Origin: Ostrinia nubilalis | Taxonomy: Eukaryota > Arthropoda > Insecta > Lepidoptera > Crambidae | Reading direction: 5' to 3' | NCBI RefSeq assembly: GCF_963855985.1 | Contig: NC_087092.1 | Location: 868,001-932,000, forward strand | DNA length: 64,000 nt | Part shown: positions 1 to 10,228 of the stretch, piece by piece | Layout: every line of letters starts with the position of its first letter | How positions within the stretch are numbered: position 1 is the first letter of the stretch | Program-made: the position numbers and the translations under genes | The notes under the pieces: model-generated | What the model was told of the DNA's origin: nothing | Databases searched by the model: none | What the model saw: only the letters and a program-made list of their open reading frames with translations

Positions 1-2
1 AC

Positions 3-1004
3 CAGGCCTGTTCATCTCCGCGAGTTTACATCGAAAACAAAACACGCACGATTGCCCCCTACAAGAGTACTATTCGACAAGGCCTCACATACGAGCGAAC
101 ATTGACTCACGCACGCGTATTCTTGTGTATGATGGAAAAAAATAAAGAAAATGGTGTACTAAATACTGTGCAGTATTTAACTGCCTAAATAATAATAAAA
201 ACACAGAATGTGCTTTTTTAAGTTGCCTGAAGACACTGAGAGGTAAATAAGTAGTTAATATTATTCATGATAATTCATGCTAAATCATGTATTTCCTCCG
301 CCATTTTCTGCAGATTGGCACCTCACGTCACATCATTATACCGAAGTCAGCCCTATAGCTTCGGCGCAGTACCGATCACTGACGTTTGTCAACAAAACTT
401 CTGACAAACTTGCTTGACTCTTGAGACAAGCTAAATTACACCATATTGTTAATGACACTGAGCATACATTTTTTTAAATACCTTCGCGAAGTAAAACTTC
501 TGTACGTAGTACTATTATTATTCTGTGGTATTACGTACAGAAGTTTTACTTCGCAAAGGTATTTAAAAAATGTATGCTCAATGTCATTAACAATATGGTG
601 TAATTTAGCCTGTCTCAAGAGTCAAGCACCATTTTGTTGACAAACGTCAGTGATCGGCACTGCGCCGAAGCTATAGGGCTAACTTTGGTAAAATGATGTG
701 ACGTGAGGTGCCAAACTGTGGAAAATGGCGGAGGAAATACATGATTTAGCATGAATTGTCATGAATAATATTAACTACTTATTTACTTCTCACTGTCTTG
801 AGGCAACTTAAAAAAGTACATTCTGTGTTTTTATTATTATTTAGGCAGTTAAATACTGCACAGTATTTAGTACACCATTTTCTTTATTGCGCGTGCGTGA
901 GTCAATGTTCGCTCGTATGTGAGGCCTTGTCGAATAGTATCCTGTAGGTGGGCCATCGTGCGTGTTTTGTTTTCGATGTAAACTCGCGGAGATGAACAGG
1001 CCTG
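3..1004. repeat. 1-kb fold-back (long inverted repeat) element
   Basis: The two halves are reverse complements of each other at roughly 90% identity by eye. The outer ends both read as AGGCCTGTTCATCTCC on the appropriate strand, and the centre lies near 520 around GTACGTAGTACT. The arms are about 490 bp and differ by scattered substitutions and small indels, so this is an old fold-back, not a sequencing palindrome. Short ORFs across the centre are shadows of the palindrome. The left edge is at the window boundary, so no target duplication can be checked. It lies just upstream of the acceptor of the MyD88-like terminal exon, probably in that gene's last intron. Confidence 0.9.
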
Positions 1005-1117
1005 CTACTACCAACTAGCCTTTACAACCTATACAGATATCCAAAATTCCAGATGTTTTTAATAGGGTGGTGAAAACCTACTGCATTGCATTATAAAACA
1101 TCTCAATTTTATTTCAG

Positions 1118-1382
1118 AGCAAACGGAATTACCTCAACCCAATCAACATTGGCCATCACTGAGCTGCCAGCCGACGATAATGTCCATTTCCTCAACACTA
1201 AAACTATGTCTAGCAGCTACTCAGTCTCCGATATGAACACACTAGAGGTGGACATATCCCAACTCAGGAACTCAGGATCATTGAGCTCGGAAAGCCAGGC
1301 CAGTTCCCAAACACCAGTGAAGAAGAAAGGGTTGCAGAAAGTGATGAGATTCTTCTCAGGAAAAAAGAAAGTGTACAGCTGA
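1118..1382 (+). CDS. MyD88-like paralogue, terminal coding exon (partial gene)
   Basis: An acceptor (ATTTCAG) at 1117 opens an exon entered in phase 2, ending at a TGA after 88 codons. Its protein matches the last exon of the complete MyD88 gene at 8387-8648 in phase, length and motif order: an acidic 'ADD/ADDD..FLN' block, a 'YSVS' block, a Ser-rich 'SS.SQ.SSQT' block and a lysine-rich C-terminus ending FFSGKKK versus FFTGKKN. The rest of the gene would lie to the left of the window, beyond the fold-back. I infer a head-to-tail tandem duplication of MyD88. Divergence between the copies is large, so the duplication is not recent. Whether the upstream copy still has death and TIR domains cannot be seen here. 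Confidence 0.75.
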
Positions 1383-2968
1383 GTATTGAAATGTGATTTA
1401 GACACTGCCGTGTGCTATTGTTGTATGCACAAATTATTTTCAAGTTGTTTTAGCGTAATGAGAAATGACTATCAAGCTATTGACTTGACGATAAGTCAGA
1501 AGTTTTGATTCTGAACTCGTATACCATCGGCCTTCTTCCTCTATTCCACATAGATGAAGATCGCGAGCAATTATTTCGTGCTTTTATTTTATACAGCATT
1601 GAACGCTCAATGTACTTGGTCTTCGTTTGGCCTTTTTTAGAATGGACATATCCTGCTCAACCTAAAATGTTGTAACCCTCACTACCAGAGAATCATTGCG
1701 TTCACGATGATAGGTGATAAGATAGGTCACCGTATCGATACTAGTAGCGATTCGCTCGAATCTGGCAAGCACGTGCCATCAGTTACGATTGACCATGTAC
1801 TAAAAGATAAACTTAGATAATAGATTTAAAGATATTGACGCAATTTAAAATAATTGAGCAAGGCACAGACAGTTATATGGTTCAGTGGCCGCATAAGATC
1901 GAATTGGTTAATATTAAGTGTCTCGGTTTATTAGATAATTTGCTGGATTGTATGTACAATAGCATGAGATTATTCTATAATTTGTTATTGAAATATTCTA
2001 TTAGGCGGTGTTATCGCTGAAGGCAATTCCTTCCAGATAACGAACAAGTAGAGCAATACTTTTGTTTTCGATGGAGCTTCGTTAGGTCGCATCCGTTGAC
2101 ATGTGCGCGACTTGGAGATAAACTAGCGTGGGAATAATAGCCCACAAGATAACACGAACTGAATAACAAGATAAAAGCTAAAAATTGCCAACAAACTGGT
2201 GAATGACGCCGGATGAATCACTGAGCATGAGGAAAATTGGTCCAAAATGACGATAAGTCAGTATGAGAAATATTTTAAGACGGTTAGTGAAAGTTCAATA
2301 TTTTTGCTTGAAGAGGGCAAACGAAAATTACTTTCAAATGTCAAATGCGGTGGTTCCACTAAAATTAATAAAATCTATCATTCCATTTGTAACAAATGAA
2401 ATTATTCAAATGTTGTATGTATTAACAATATGGTGCTATAAGCACTATAAAACCATAGAGTGGGTTATTAACGCATGGCGTTTTTGTTGTTATTCAAAAT
2501 AGATTTTAAGTAGCTAGTATAGTATAAATACAAATAAGTTATATTTTTTATAGTTTTTACTATACCTAATAATGTTATAAACTTTTCTGAGATTTTAAAA
2601 AGGTCAGTCAGTATACAACTTTTACACTGGTGGTTTTATAAATTTAAATTAAGATTCCTAGATTTAATTGTAAAATTTTAGTGAAAGTAGATGTCTGTTT
2701 TTTTTTTGATAAAGTTATTATATTCTAAAATGTTTTTGTCATATTGTGTTACTTTTATTAAAACAGGATTTTGGTACATTCTCTTTTTTTCATAATAGTG
2801 CTCTTTTTATTTTGGCATATCAGGGAACTGTGTTTTCTACGCAACAAGCTGAAAATCTACGCAGTCTGTCGTTAGCAATGCTAGTCTGTTGAAGATAATG
2901 TGCCAAATGTAATGTTATCAAAGTTGAAAACAATTTATAATTGAATATATTTAAAAAAATATTTTATA
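1383..2968. other. Intergenic AT-rich DNA between the MyD88-like exon and the next genes
   Basis: Probably the 3' UTR and flank of the upstream paralogue, then AT-rich spacer. ORFs at 1835-2020 and 2263-2502 are short, AT-driven and lack recognisable motifs. I see no repeat ends with clear target duplications here. Confidence 0.5.
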
Positions 2969-3472
2969 ATGATTCACAGCGAATACAAACATTTTAAAAC
3001 CTACAAAAGACTTTTTGTAAGAAAACCGGAATATGGTGATGATCTTAATGGACGGAGTGATTATGATGAATGGAAATCATGGTTTTGTGTCATACTCCGT
3101 AGGGTCAACCCCACGATATCCCTATTTTTTTTTTAGTAAATATAAGGAATGAAACTTTCTTGTCTCTAAATACGAGTAGACACCTGTTTAAACAATAGGA
3201 AACGAGATAACGATGCGTTTCAAGAGCAACCTTTTGGCTCTAAACGTAAAAAGCTAAAGGTGTGTAACATTACAAACAACGTTCTTGAGAGGTTTTGTGC
3301 GAGAAGCTTTATAATTATAGAGGAAAATTATTTGAGATGTATGGAGGAAATATTCAAAGCCGTAAAACTTGTATTTAAAAACAAAAACATCCTTGAAATG
3401 ACGAGACCGGTTTTGTTTAGTGTGATGATGCTACTGATGGCTCACTTGGGAATTCCATTTGATCCTACTTGA
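2969..3472 (+). CDS. Possible orphan two-exon gene, about 140 aa, function unknown
   Basis: An ATG at 2969 opens a 43-codon frame that could splice at CC|GTAGGG (exon 2969-3098). An 81-nt intron would end at GAGTAG (3179), and exon 3180-3472 continues in frame to TGA. The joined protein is basic and charged in the first half (Lys/Arg-rich, with Asp-rich and Trp residues around positions 20-40), with a KRKKLK stretch near position 65 that could act as a nuclear signal. The C-terminus is mildly hydrophobic, ending near FDPT. AATAAA motifs follow at about 3520-3540. It lies 80 bp upstream of the MyD88 start codon. I do not recognise a family. The donor is weak and the whole model could be chance, so confidence is low. 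Confidence 0.33.
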
Positions 3473-3552
3473 ATAGTAAAACTTATTAATAAGCTACGTG
3501 ATTTTATGTTCAAAAGTGCAATAAACAAGTGTTTTAATAAACGTTCGAAGTT

Positions 3553-6500
3553 ATGGGCGATGCCATTGATGCCTCGGCGGTACCTTTATCGTCGTTTAGC
3601 TACGAGTTTAGGACATTGGTGTCGGATTTGTTGAATACTAGACGTGTAATAACGACTGATGGTCCCAATAATCTTCCCAGGTAAAATGAAGTTACATTAA
3701 TTTAACATTAATTCAGGAACTTCCGTGAGGTTAGCGTAAGAGCCAATGTCAAGTTACTTATTAAACCAATTCTTGTTTATTCAAGTAATGATGTAGTTTT
3801 TATAATAATAAGAATATTAGACGATATTCTTCCACCGCTAATCTTGACTTTCACTTTTCTGAGGCCTCACGCCGACTTCTTAAGATAATTTAAAGTGATA
3901 TTACACTGTTTTGTTTAATTTGCATGCGACGGCGAACACTTATTATACATTATTATCTAATATTCGGAAAAGAAAACAAAACTCACTTTCCCGCCAATCG
4001 AGACCTGCTACCTTGGACGAATAAATTCTTCCAAGCCTACTACATAAAGCAGGTCTCCTGTGCCACTGTTTTGTGTTTTCTTACACCTACAAATAATGTC
4101 ATACCTAAATATTTCTAAATGCTCTTTTTAAACAGAGATTGGAGAGGTTTAGCATACTTGTTGCAAATATCCTCAGAGGTGGCACGCAGCATAGGGGAGA
4201 GCCCAGACAAGGCTGGCAGACTCTTGGATATTTGGGTGAAGAGGGGCGACGGTACCGCCACGCTGCAGACTCTCTTCGACTACTTGACACGGCTAGACAG
4301 ATTTGATTTATACGACGATATTATCGAACTTGCGAATCTTGGCCAACTTATTGGTGAGTTCAATGATTTGTGCCATCATTATTTTTTTGCCAAAGTTATT
4401 GACTTAAATCAAGAAAAGAACCTACCTGATCATAATTATTATAACTTTTCAGCACCCACAGTTTATCAAAATGAATTTGGAAATGAGAATGGAATTCTAG
4501 AAGACAGAGTTAACGGGAACAATAACAAGATCATCACATACGATGACAGAAGGGACGGCGTTTCTCATTACTACCATGCGTATGTGCTTTTCGCCCACGA
4601 GGACTGGGAGTTTGTTCGAGAGATTCTATCTCGGATGAAAGCATTGGGATTTAAGGTTAAAACGAAAAAATATGAAAGAGCTATTTATTGATAAATGTAT
4701 CCTGGGCAATAAATCTATCCTGGACTTGGTAATACTAGCTAGGACATCCGACACAGCAGCGGATGACACTGTCGGGTTTTAGTGGGTGGGCCCCGCCCTT
4801 CTGGCAGACATCTAAAACTACTTGAAAAGTATAATTTTTTTTTTATGCTAGACAAGGCAGGTATTTGACCGCAATCGCACCTGGTGTTAAGTGAGATGCA
4901 GTCTAGGATGGTACATTTTCTTTTCAGGCGCATATTTATTTATGTATGTGTAATTCCGTAGCTATGCACCGAGTATGACTTGGACGTCGAGCCCGGTTCG
5001 CTCAAGCGGTACGGGCCGATCGCTCAGTTCATCACGGAGCGCTGCCATCGCATCATCCTGGTCTACTCGCCCGACTTCCTCGTCAGTGCTGATAGTTTCT
5101 TTTACGCGTACTACGCGCAGGGCAACGGCATTGGCATTGGTAAGATTCATTAATCCTTCAAGGCCCGCGAATCTAGACACAATAGATAAATCAATAGTTA
5201 TGTAGTGTCCGACCGAAGGTGTATTTTTGGCCGAAGCCGAAGCCGAAGCCGATTAATCGGCTATCGCCACGACCTTCGGCCGAAGCCGAAGCCGAAGGTT
5301 TATATTCTCTCAGCACTCAGTCAATTATTTTGTTCAATATTGTCTACAAGCTACAATTAATATTAAAATTATTTCAAAACCTCAATATTGAAGGTTTATA
5401 TTGACTGTCTTATAAAGAAGTTTATGATATATCAAAGAGATGGTTGGTTTAGAGATTAATAAAAGTTTGTGATTTACCTACTGGTAAAAGTAATCATTTC
5501 TTTATTATGAATAATTTCACAAATTACAATTAGATCAGGTCTTTGTTTTACTGGACTAGACCAAAACTAGACTAATATTATTAGTCTAATAAATAAAATA
5601 AAATAAATTAGCAACGAACAGGTCTTTGCTGGATTACTCCAAATATCAGTAGTAAAGCTGACCCATTCAGCTTTTTGTAGGAGAAGTATGACTTTACCTT
5701 TTACTTTTTCGTACGTTTCTGGCATTAAAGTCGTTCTGAAGTATTTCTCAGACTTTTTCCTATACCTGGACGGAGTGTCAGGGTCATTCAGATGGAGCCT
5801 TTGAAATGCTTCTCCTTCACCAAGGTTGTATGGCAGCATGTCGACGATAATGAGATCCATAATACTCTTATCAATACGTGATGATATAGGGTGATTATCA
5901 GGCCACGGCGGCGCAATTTTTTTTTCAATGATTTCTTGTAAAGTAGTTTGAGATTGATTTTTTTTCTTTTTAATTTGCGAAGGGCCAGAAGACTCCGACT
6001 TTTTTTTCATCAAGCTCTGGCGATTTTCATTTTTCTTATAATAAGCTGCCCATTCATTTTCATGAAGTTTTGCCAAATGATTTTTAATATTAGTTGTTGT
6101 TTGTTTTTTTGGTAAGGTGCTACCAAGAGACAAAGACTTGTTACATATTTTACAAGTTGCTTTATCAATATCATTGTTTTTTGTAAAGTATTCCCATATA
6201 GGACCCGTAGATGCCATCACGTACCTGAAATAATAAAAAAATATAATAAATACCTATTTGTTTCTTCAACTACATTCATTAAGCTCCAAACTAAGCCCAA
6301 CACTGCATATACAATATGAATACGACAATAAATTAAAACTCAAACAGTAAATACCTAGTCTTTATACAGCTAATTTTAAATTGGAAATCCAATTTATTAA
6401 TTTGGAACTATGAAATGATTCTAACAACAAAATAAACATTTCCTAACAAACTATATCCAATAGAAATTATAATAATTACCTATGAGAGTATAACATACAA

Positions 6501-8648
6501 ATCCAAACCTATGTTAAATATCAGCTCCTCCAAAGCCCTAAACACGGAGGATATCGCGTGTGTAAGTACCTAAGTTTTTAAGTGTAATAAACCTAATATA
6601 CACTAGAAATGATATTAAGTTCTAAAATAAAAACTCAAAACATTAATGAGAAAAACATGAACGATCCTAATTCATTCATTTACTAAATATGTATATCATT
6701 AAGTCGTTACTAATAGAAAATTTCTATTAACTCATAATAACTACCGTATACAAAATAGGTACCTATTGATTTCTTACTAAATACTAAACAAATGCTTACG
6801 TGAGGATTGTCCTTTTCACTTGTTCACTTGTAAATCAACACTAATCTATCACAATTTAAAAGATAAGCACAAATTCAAAACAAAACACTCGTTTAAAAAC
6901 ACGTACGAACTTGTTTTGATGCATGCAATGTGATATTTTGACAGTGACTCCCCGCCGCCTCATGACATTCGTAACAGTTCGTTTAATCTCGGCAGCCGGG
7001 CTTATGCCGAAGCCGAATGTTTTGCCGAAGGTGGACTTTTTGGCCGAAGGTGGCCGAAGCCGAAGCCGAAGCCGAAGCTTCGGTCGGACACTATAGTTAT
7101 GACATTAATGAATGCCGTCTGGGACTCAAGCGGTTAAACCTTTACTTGATAGTGGCTGTATTGTTGACGCCATATTTAGGTTAACTTTACTGAGTTAACA
7201 TAAGATTCATACGAATGTAAAATGGTTTTCTATATACCGGCAGGGTTAAGGATACTGACTTCAATAAACACAATTTTCCTGACGTTTGGTTAAGTGACGA
7301 AACAGAAAGTGACCAAAATAGTTTACAAATCTGATCTCGAAAACATAGAAGCATTCTTGAAAATCAAGTTTTCAAATAGGCGTTGTTTTTATTGAATGTG
7401 GGTTGACCACAATGACCACTGATCATCAATTTCGACCGTTCATAGTTTAATTACTCCCTTGTCATGTCACGATACCGCGTGCTATCTTAGCAGAACTGAA
7501 TATCCTTCTATCCCTTTTCTTCCCTAGAGTGGAACGTGAGGCGCAATATAATCCCGGTGATCTACCGCAAGTGCCAACCGCCGTCCTCCCACCACTTGGC
7601 CAACTACCACCAACTGGTCTACGAGGAAGACGAGTGGGTGCCCTACGACTTCTGGGACCAGCTTGCCCAGACCCTTGGCAAGATTAAATTTTCTGAGTAA
7701 GTAATAATAATATAATAATAATAAATATCCTTGGACATTTTACACTACGCTCCTAGTCCCAAACTAAGCAAAGCTTGTACTATGGGTACTAGACAACGGA
7801 TATAAACATACTTAAATACTTTTGTTTTTGTAAATACATACATATTATACATAGAAAACACCCAGTCCAATACAAACAAATATGTTCATGCACACAAATG
7901 TTTGTACTGTGTGGGAATCGAACCCGCAACCTCCGGGATAGTAGTCCGTTTCGAACCACTACACCAAACGGCCGACAAAGTATGGGCAGGCCCCCCACTA
8001 TGCGGACCGACGCCGCGACGATCTGGTTAAGGTCGCGGGAGGTGCTTGGATGCGGGCGGCGCAGGACCGGTCTTTGTGGAAATCTTTGGGGGAGGCCTTT
8101 GTCCAGCAGTGGACATTCATTCGGCTGAATCGAACGAACGAAGTATGGAGGAGCACTAAACACTACCAGTGTGATTCATTGATTACATAGGACATGGAAC
8201 TATTATAATAATTGACCTTGAAATTGTCAAAGATCTCTATTTCCTAGCTTCAGTTTCACACTTAGCAGACGTAATGAATAAAATAGGATGGTCTCGAAAC
8301 TTGCTTTTTTAATAAAAAGCCTATTTAAGCCTAGATAAATTCCTTTTCCAAACAGATAATTAGAGAAATGATAATTTATGTTTCAGAACAAATGAAAATA
8401 ATGAAATTTCTTCAAGTTATTCCTTGCCAATCATCTCCGAAATAGCCGACGATGATGCCGATTTTCTCAACTCAAGAAATATATTTAATGGCTACTCAGT
8501 GTCCAACGCACTGCATGTGGAACAGCTCAATGACTCAGAATCCTCTAGTTCGGACAGTCAGACAAGTTCCCAAACTCAAGGGAAGAAGCGGACAACAACA
8601 GTGACGAAAATGATGAAATTCTTCACAGGCAAAAAGAATACTGATTGA
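3553..8648 (+). CDS. Myd88: MyD88, Toll-pathway adaptor (death domain + TIR domain)
   Basis: Six exons join in frame: 3553-3680, 4136-4353, 4453-4655, 4962-5139, 7528-7696 and 8387-8648, giving 385 aa. All introns are GT-AG; the donor after exon 3 (AAG|GTTAAA) is the weakest. Residues about 14-112 form a death domain with the conserved DWRGLA segment after exon 1. The TIR domain starts near residue 155: box 1 YHAYVLFA (156-163), a box-2-like loop with DVEPGS (191-196; the usual RD..PG is modified) and box 3 FWDQLA (284-289). The C-terminal tail is Ser- and Lys-rich. In insects MyD88 couples activated Toll to Tube and Pelle at the plasma membrane for antifungal, anti-Gram-positive and dorsoventral signalling. 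Intron 4 has been enlarged by a hAT insertion. The start is the first ATG in frame and leaves a death-domain N-terminus of normal length. Confidence 0.9.
5203..7093. mobile_element. hAT-type DNA transposon, internally truncated, in MyD88 intron 4
   Basis: Terminal inverted repeats TAGTGTCCGACCGAAG (5203-5218 and, reversed, 7078-7093) are flanked by a perfect 8-bp duplication, TAGTTATG (5195-5202 and 7094-7101). An 8-bp target duplication with TAG-starting ends is the hAT hallmark. Both ends carry subterminal GCCGAA/TTCGGC arrays, the kind of repeats hAT transposases bind. At 1.9 kb it keeps only an N-terminal transposase piece, so it is non-autonomous. The element begins 63 bp after the donor of MyD88 exon 4. 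Confidence 0.93.
5567..6220 (-). pseudogene. hAT transposase N-terminal fragment with BED zinc finger
   Basis: The 217-codon frame starts with a BED-type zinc finger: a WEYF aromatic start, then CKIC (Cys-x2-Cys) and HLAKLH as the histidine pair, around residues 10-55. A Lys/Ser-rich linker follows, then a segment like the hAT dimerisation and first catalytic region: 'MLPYNLGEGEAFQRL' near residue 130 and SFTTDIWS near residue 190, where the Asp is the likely first catalytic residue. The frame then runs into unrelated AT-rich sequence and a stop, so the remaining catalytic residues and the insertion domain are missing. It reads antisense to MyD88 and lies wholly inside the hAT element, so it is a transposon relic and not a host gene. 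Confidence 0.85.
7789..7976 (-). mobile_element. tRNA-derived SINE
   Basis: Read on the minus strand, it starts near 7976 with a tRNA-like head. TGGTGTAGTGG serves as box A and GGGTTCGATTCCC as box B, about 35 bp apart, followed by a short AT-rich body. These are the internal RNA polymerase III promoter boxes of tRNA-derived SINEs. No cloverleaf-complete tRNA is present. It lies in MyD88 intron 5 and abuts a LINE tail. A truncated copy of the same head is at 13915-13957. Confidence 0.75.
7977..8150 (+). mobile_element. LINE 3'-end remnant (reverse-transcriptase C-terminus)
   Basis: With one frame change the translation gives the lepidopteran LINE tail pattern 'GRPPT..TD', 'DLVKVAGGAWMRAAQDR', 'WKSLGEAFVQQWT', followed by repeats of CGAA. 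Related tails occur at 31060-31350, 31640-31840, 59100-59220 and 60580-60840. The clade (RTE- or CR1-like) cannot be decided by eye. Confidence 0.65.
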
Positions 8649-9155
8649 ATACTACATAACTTTGCTGTTTGATCTAATAAGTTTTGACCAATGTTGTGTT
8701 GGTATGCATTGTTTTTTTAATTCCGACCAGGTTTAACTTTTTTTAAGTACTCAAGAAATACATTATTTTATGATAAAATATTTATACAGGGTGGAAACGA
8801 TAAGTGATCTCACTCGATTATTTCTAAACTATACAAGATATCGAAAAACTGGTTACTGATCCTGAAAGTGCTTTACGTGCTCTTTCAAACGGTACCAATA
8901 ATAGGTTACAGAATAAACTGGATTTATCCAATGATTGAATTTTTCCATCAGCCAGTCTTGGGCCCTTTACATACCAGCGGCTGGTAGCGGGCGTTCGCCG
9001 CGGAGTGCACTGCGGAACGTGCGGCCATCCATGCTTTAACGCAACACCGTCTCCATCGGTACCACATACCAACAGGTCCTTAGGTATCCGAGTTGATAAC
9101 CCAAGAACCTCAACAACGAGTCAGCAAAAGCAATAAAACCTCGTGTTTTAGTCGG
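8649..9155. other. Convergent 3' spacer between MyD88 and Elp2, including an unclassified repeat
   Basis: Contains the presumptive MyD88 3' UTR. From about 8787, after ACAGGGTGGAAACGATAAG, comes sequence that looks like an interspersed element by composition, with an 82-codon minus-strand ORF (8824-9072). I could not place the ORF in a family. Confidence 0.4.
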
Positions 9156-9865
9156 AAGTTGTTTAATTTAGCTAGTAACAGCGCGATATAAGCACGTCGT
9201 GTATGCGCACGAGTCGGTCCGCGCCGGCACTTGCCAGCAGCACGCCGCGCTCGCCACACGCGCACTGCACGCGTTCATATAAAGCTTGTAGTGTCAATAT
9301 ATTTTGTTTTGTGAAAGCAATGAAACCGCGTGTTCGTTCAGAAGTTGTTTCATTTAGCTAGTAATAACGCGATATAAGCACGTCGTTTATGCGCACGAGT
9401 CTTCCGCACTCGCGAGAAGGACGCCGTGCTCGCCGCACGCGTTCATATAAAGCTTGTAGTGTCAATATCTTTTGTTTTGTGAAAGCAATGAAACCGCGTG
9501 TTCGTTCAGAAGTTGTTTTATTCAGCTAGTAACAACGCGATATAAGCACGTCGTGTATGCGCACGAGTCTCGCTTACTCGCGAGAAGGACGCCGCGCTCG
9601 CCCCACGCGTTCATATAAAGCTTGTAGTGTCAATATCTTTTGTTTTGTAACAGCAATAAAACCGCGTGTTCGTTCAGAAGTTGTTTTATTTAGCTAGTAA
9701 CAACGCGATATAAGCACGTCGTGTATACGCATAAGAGCGCACGGTCCTAGCGCCCCCTCTAATTACTAGAGGTCGCAAAGTTAGGTAATGATAGCACGCG
9801 GGCGCTACAATCTAGAGAGAGACGAATGTGATATTAAAAAGCAATAAAACCGCGTGTTCGGTCAG
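9156..9865 (-). repeat. Four decayed tandem copies of the Elp2 terminal exon and 3' UTR
   Basis: The junction AAGTTGTTT followed by TAGCTAGTAA and CGCGATATAAGCACGTCGT recurs at about 9156, 9342, 9510 and 9678, and again in the real terminal exon at 10213. Periods are about 168-186 bp. The leftmost copy keeps the most exon sequence (about 110 bp, to 9275); the middle copies have deletions within the coding part. They lie downstream of the functional stop codon, so they are exon-derived pseudo-copies and not part of the protein. Copy spacers share AAAGCAATGAAACCGCGTG. Confidence 0.85.
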
Positions 9866-10212
9866 AATAGATATTAGCACGTCACTACCTTGTTTAATAT
9901 ACCACGCAATCTTGTATACCCATTCTTATAAGATACACCATACAAGAATACATGGTAAATTCAGTGAACTGCTCCTGAATCGATGTACCGACTACTACTA
10001 TTTCTATTTATTTATATTAACCGGCAGACAGTGGTGACTGAGTTTGTTGCGGCGCTTCTTCTCAGCACTTGCCAAATGTTGGTCTCGAAGCGCTGGTAGG
10101 GTAAAAAGATTATGAGACATGTAGAGGCTCCTTAAGAGCAAAATGACGATTTGTAAGAACTATTTATTAGTCCAAACAAATAAAGAAATTTTGACTTTGA
10201 CTTTGACTTTAG
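9866..10212 (+). mobile_element. 5'-truncated LINE tail inserted in the Elp2 3' flank
   Basis: Contains the conserved 3' stretch GTGGTGACTGAGTTTGTTGC, 'CAGCACTTGCCAAATG' and 'AGCGCTGGTAGGG', and ends in a (TTTGAC)n tail at 10191-10212. It splits the repeat unit: CGCGTGTTCGGTCAG lies left of it and AAGTTGTTTTATT right of it, while these are contiguous in the tandem copies at 9478-9680. The same family occurs inverted at 20790-20990 and at 35850-36395. Confidence 0.8.
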
Positions 10213-10228
10213 AAGTTGTTTTATTCAG

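Noticed and set aside
1835..2502. ORFs 1835-2020 and 2263-2502 as genes
   Set aside because: AT-driven frames without motifs, splice support or codon bias.
5567..6220. BED-finger ORF as a host transcription factor in a MyD88 intron
   Set aside because: It lies fully between matched hAT ends with an 8-bp duplication and continues into hAT transposase sequence.
7900..7976. A genuine tRNA gene
   Set aside because: Box A and B are present, but the acceptor stem and anticodon arm do not form a proper cloverleaf; the AT-rich body follows as in SINEs.
7789..8163. 124-codon minus ORF and overlapping plus ORF
   Set aside because: They run through a SINE and a LINE tail; no independent protein.
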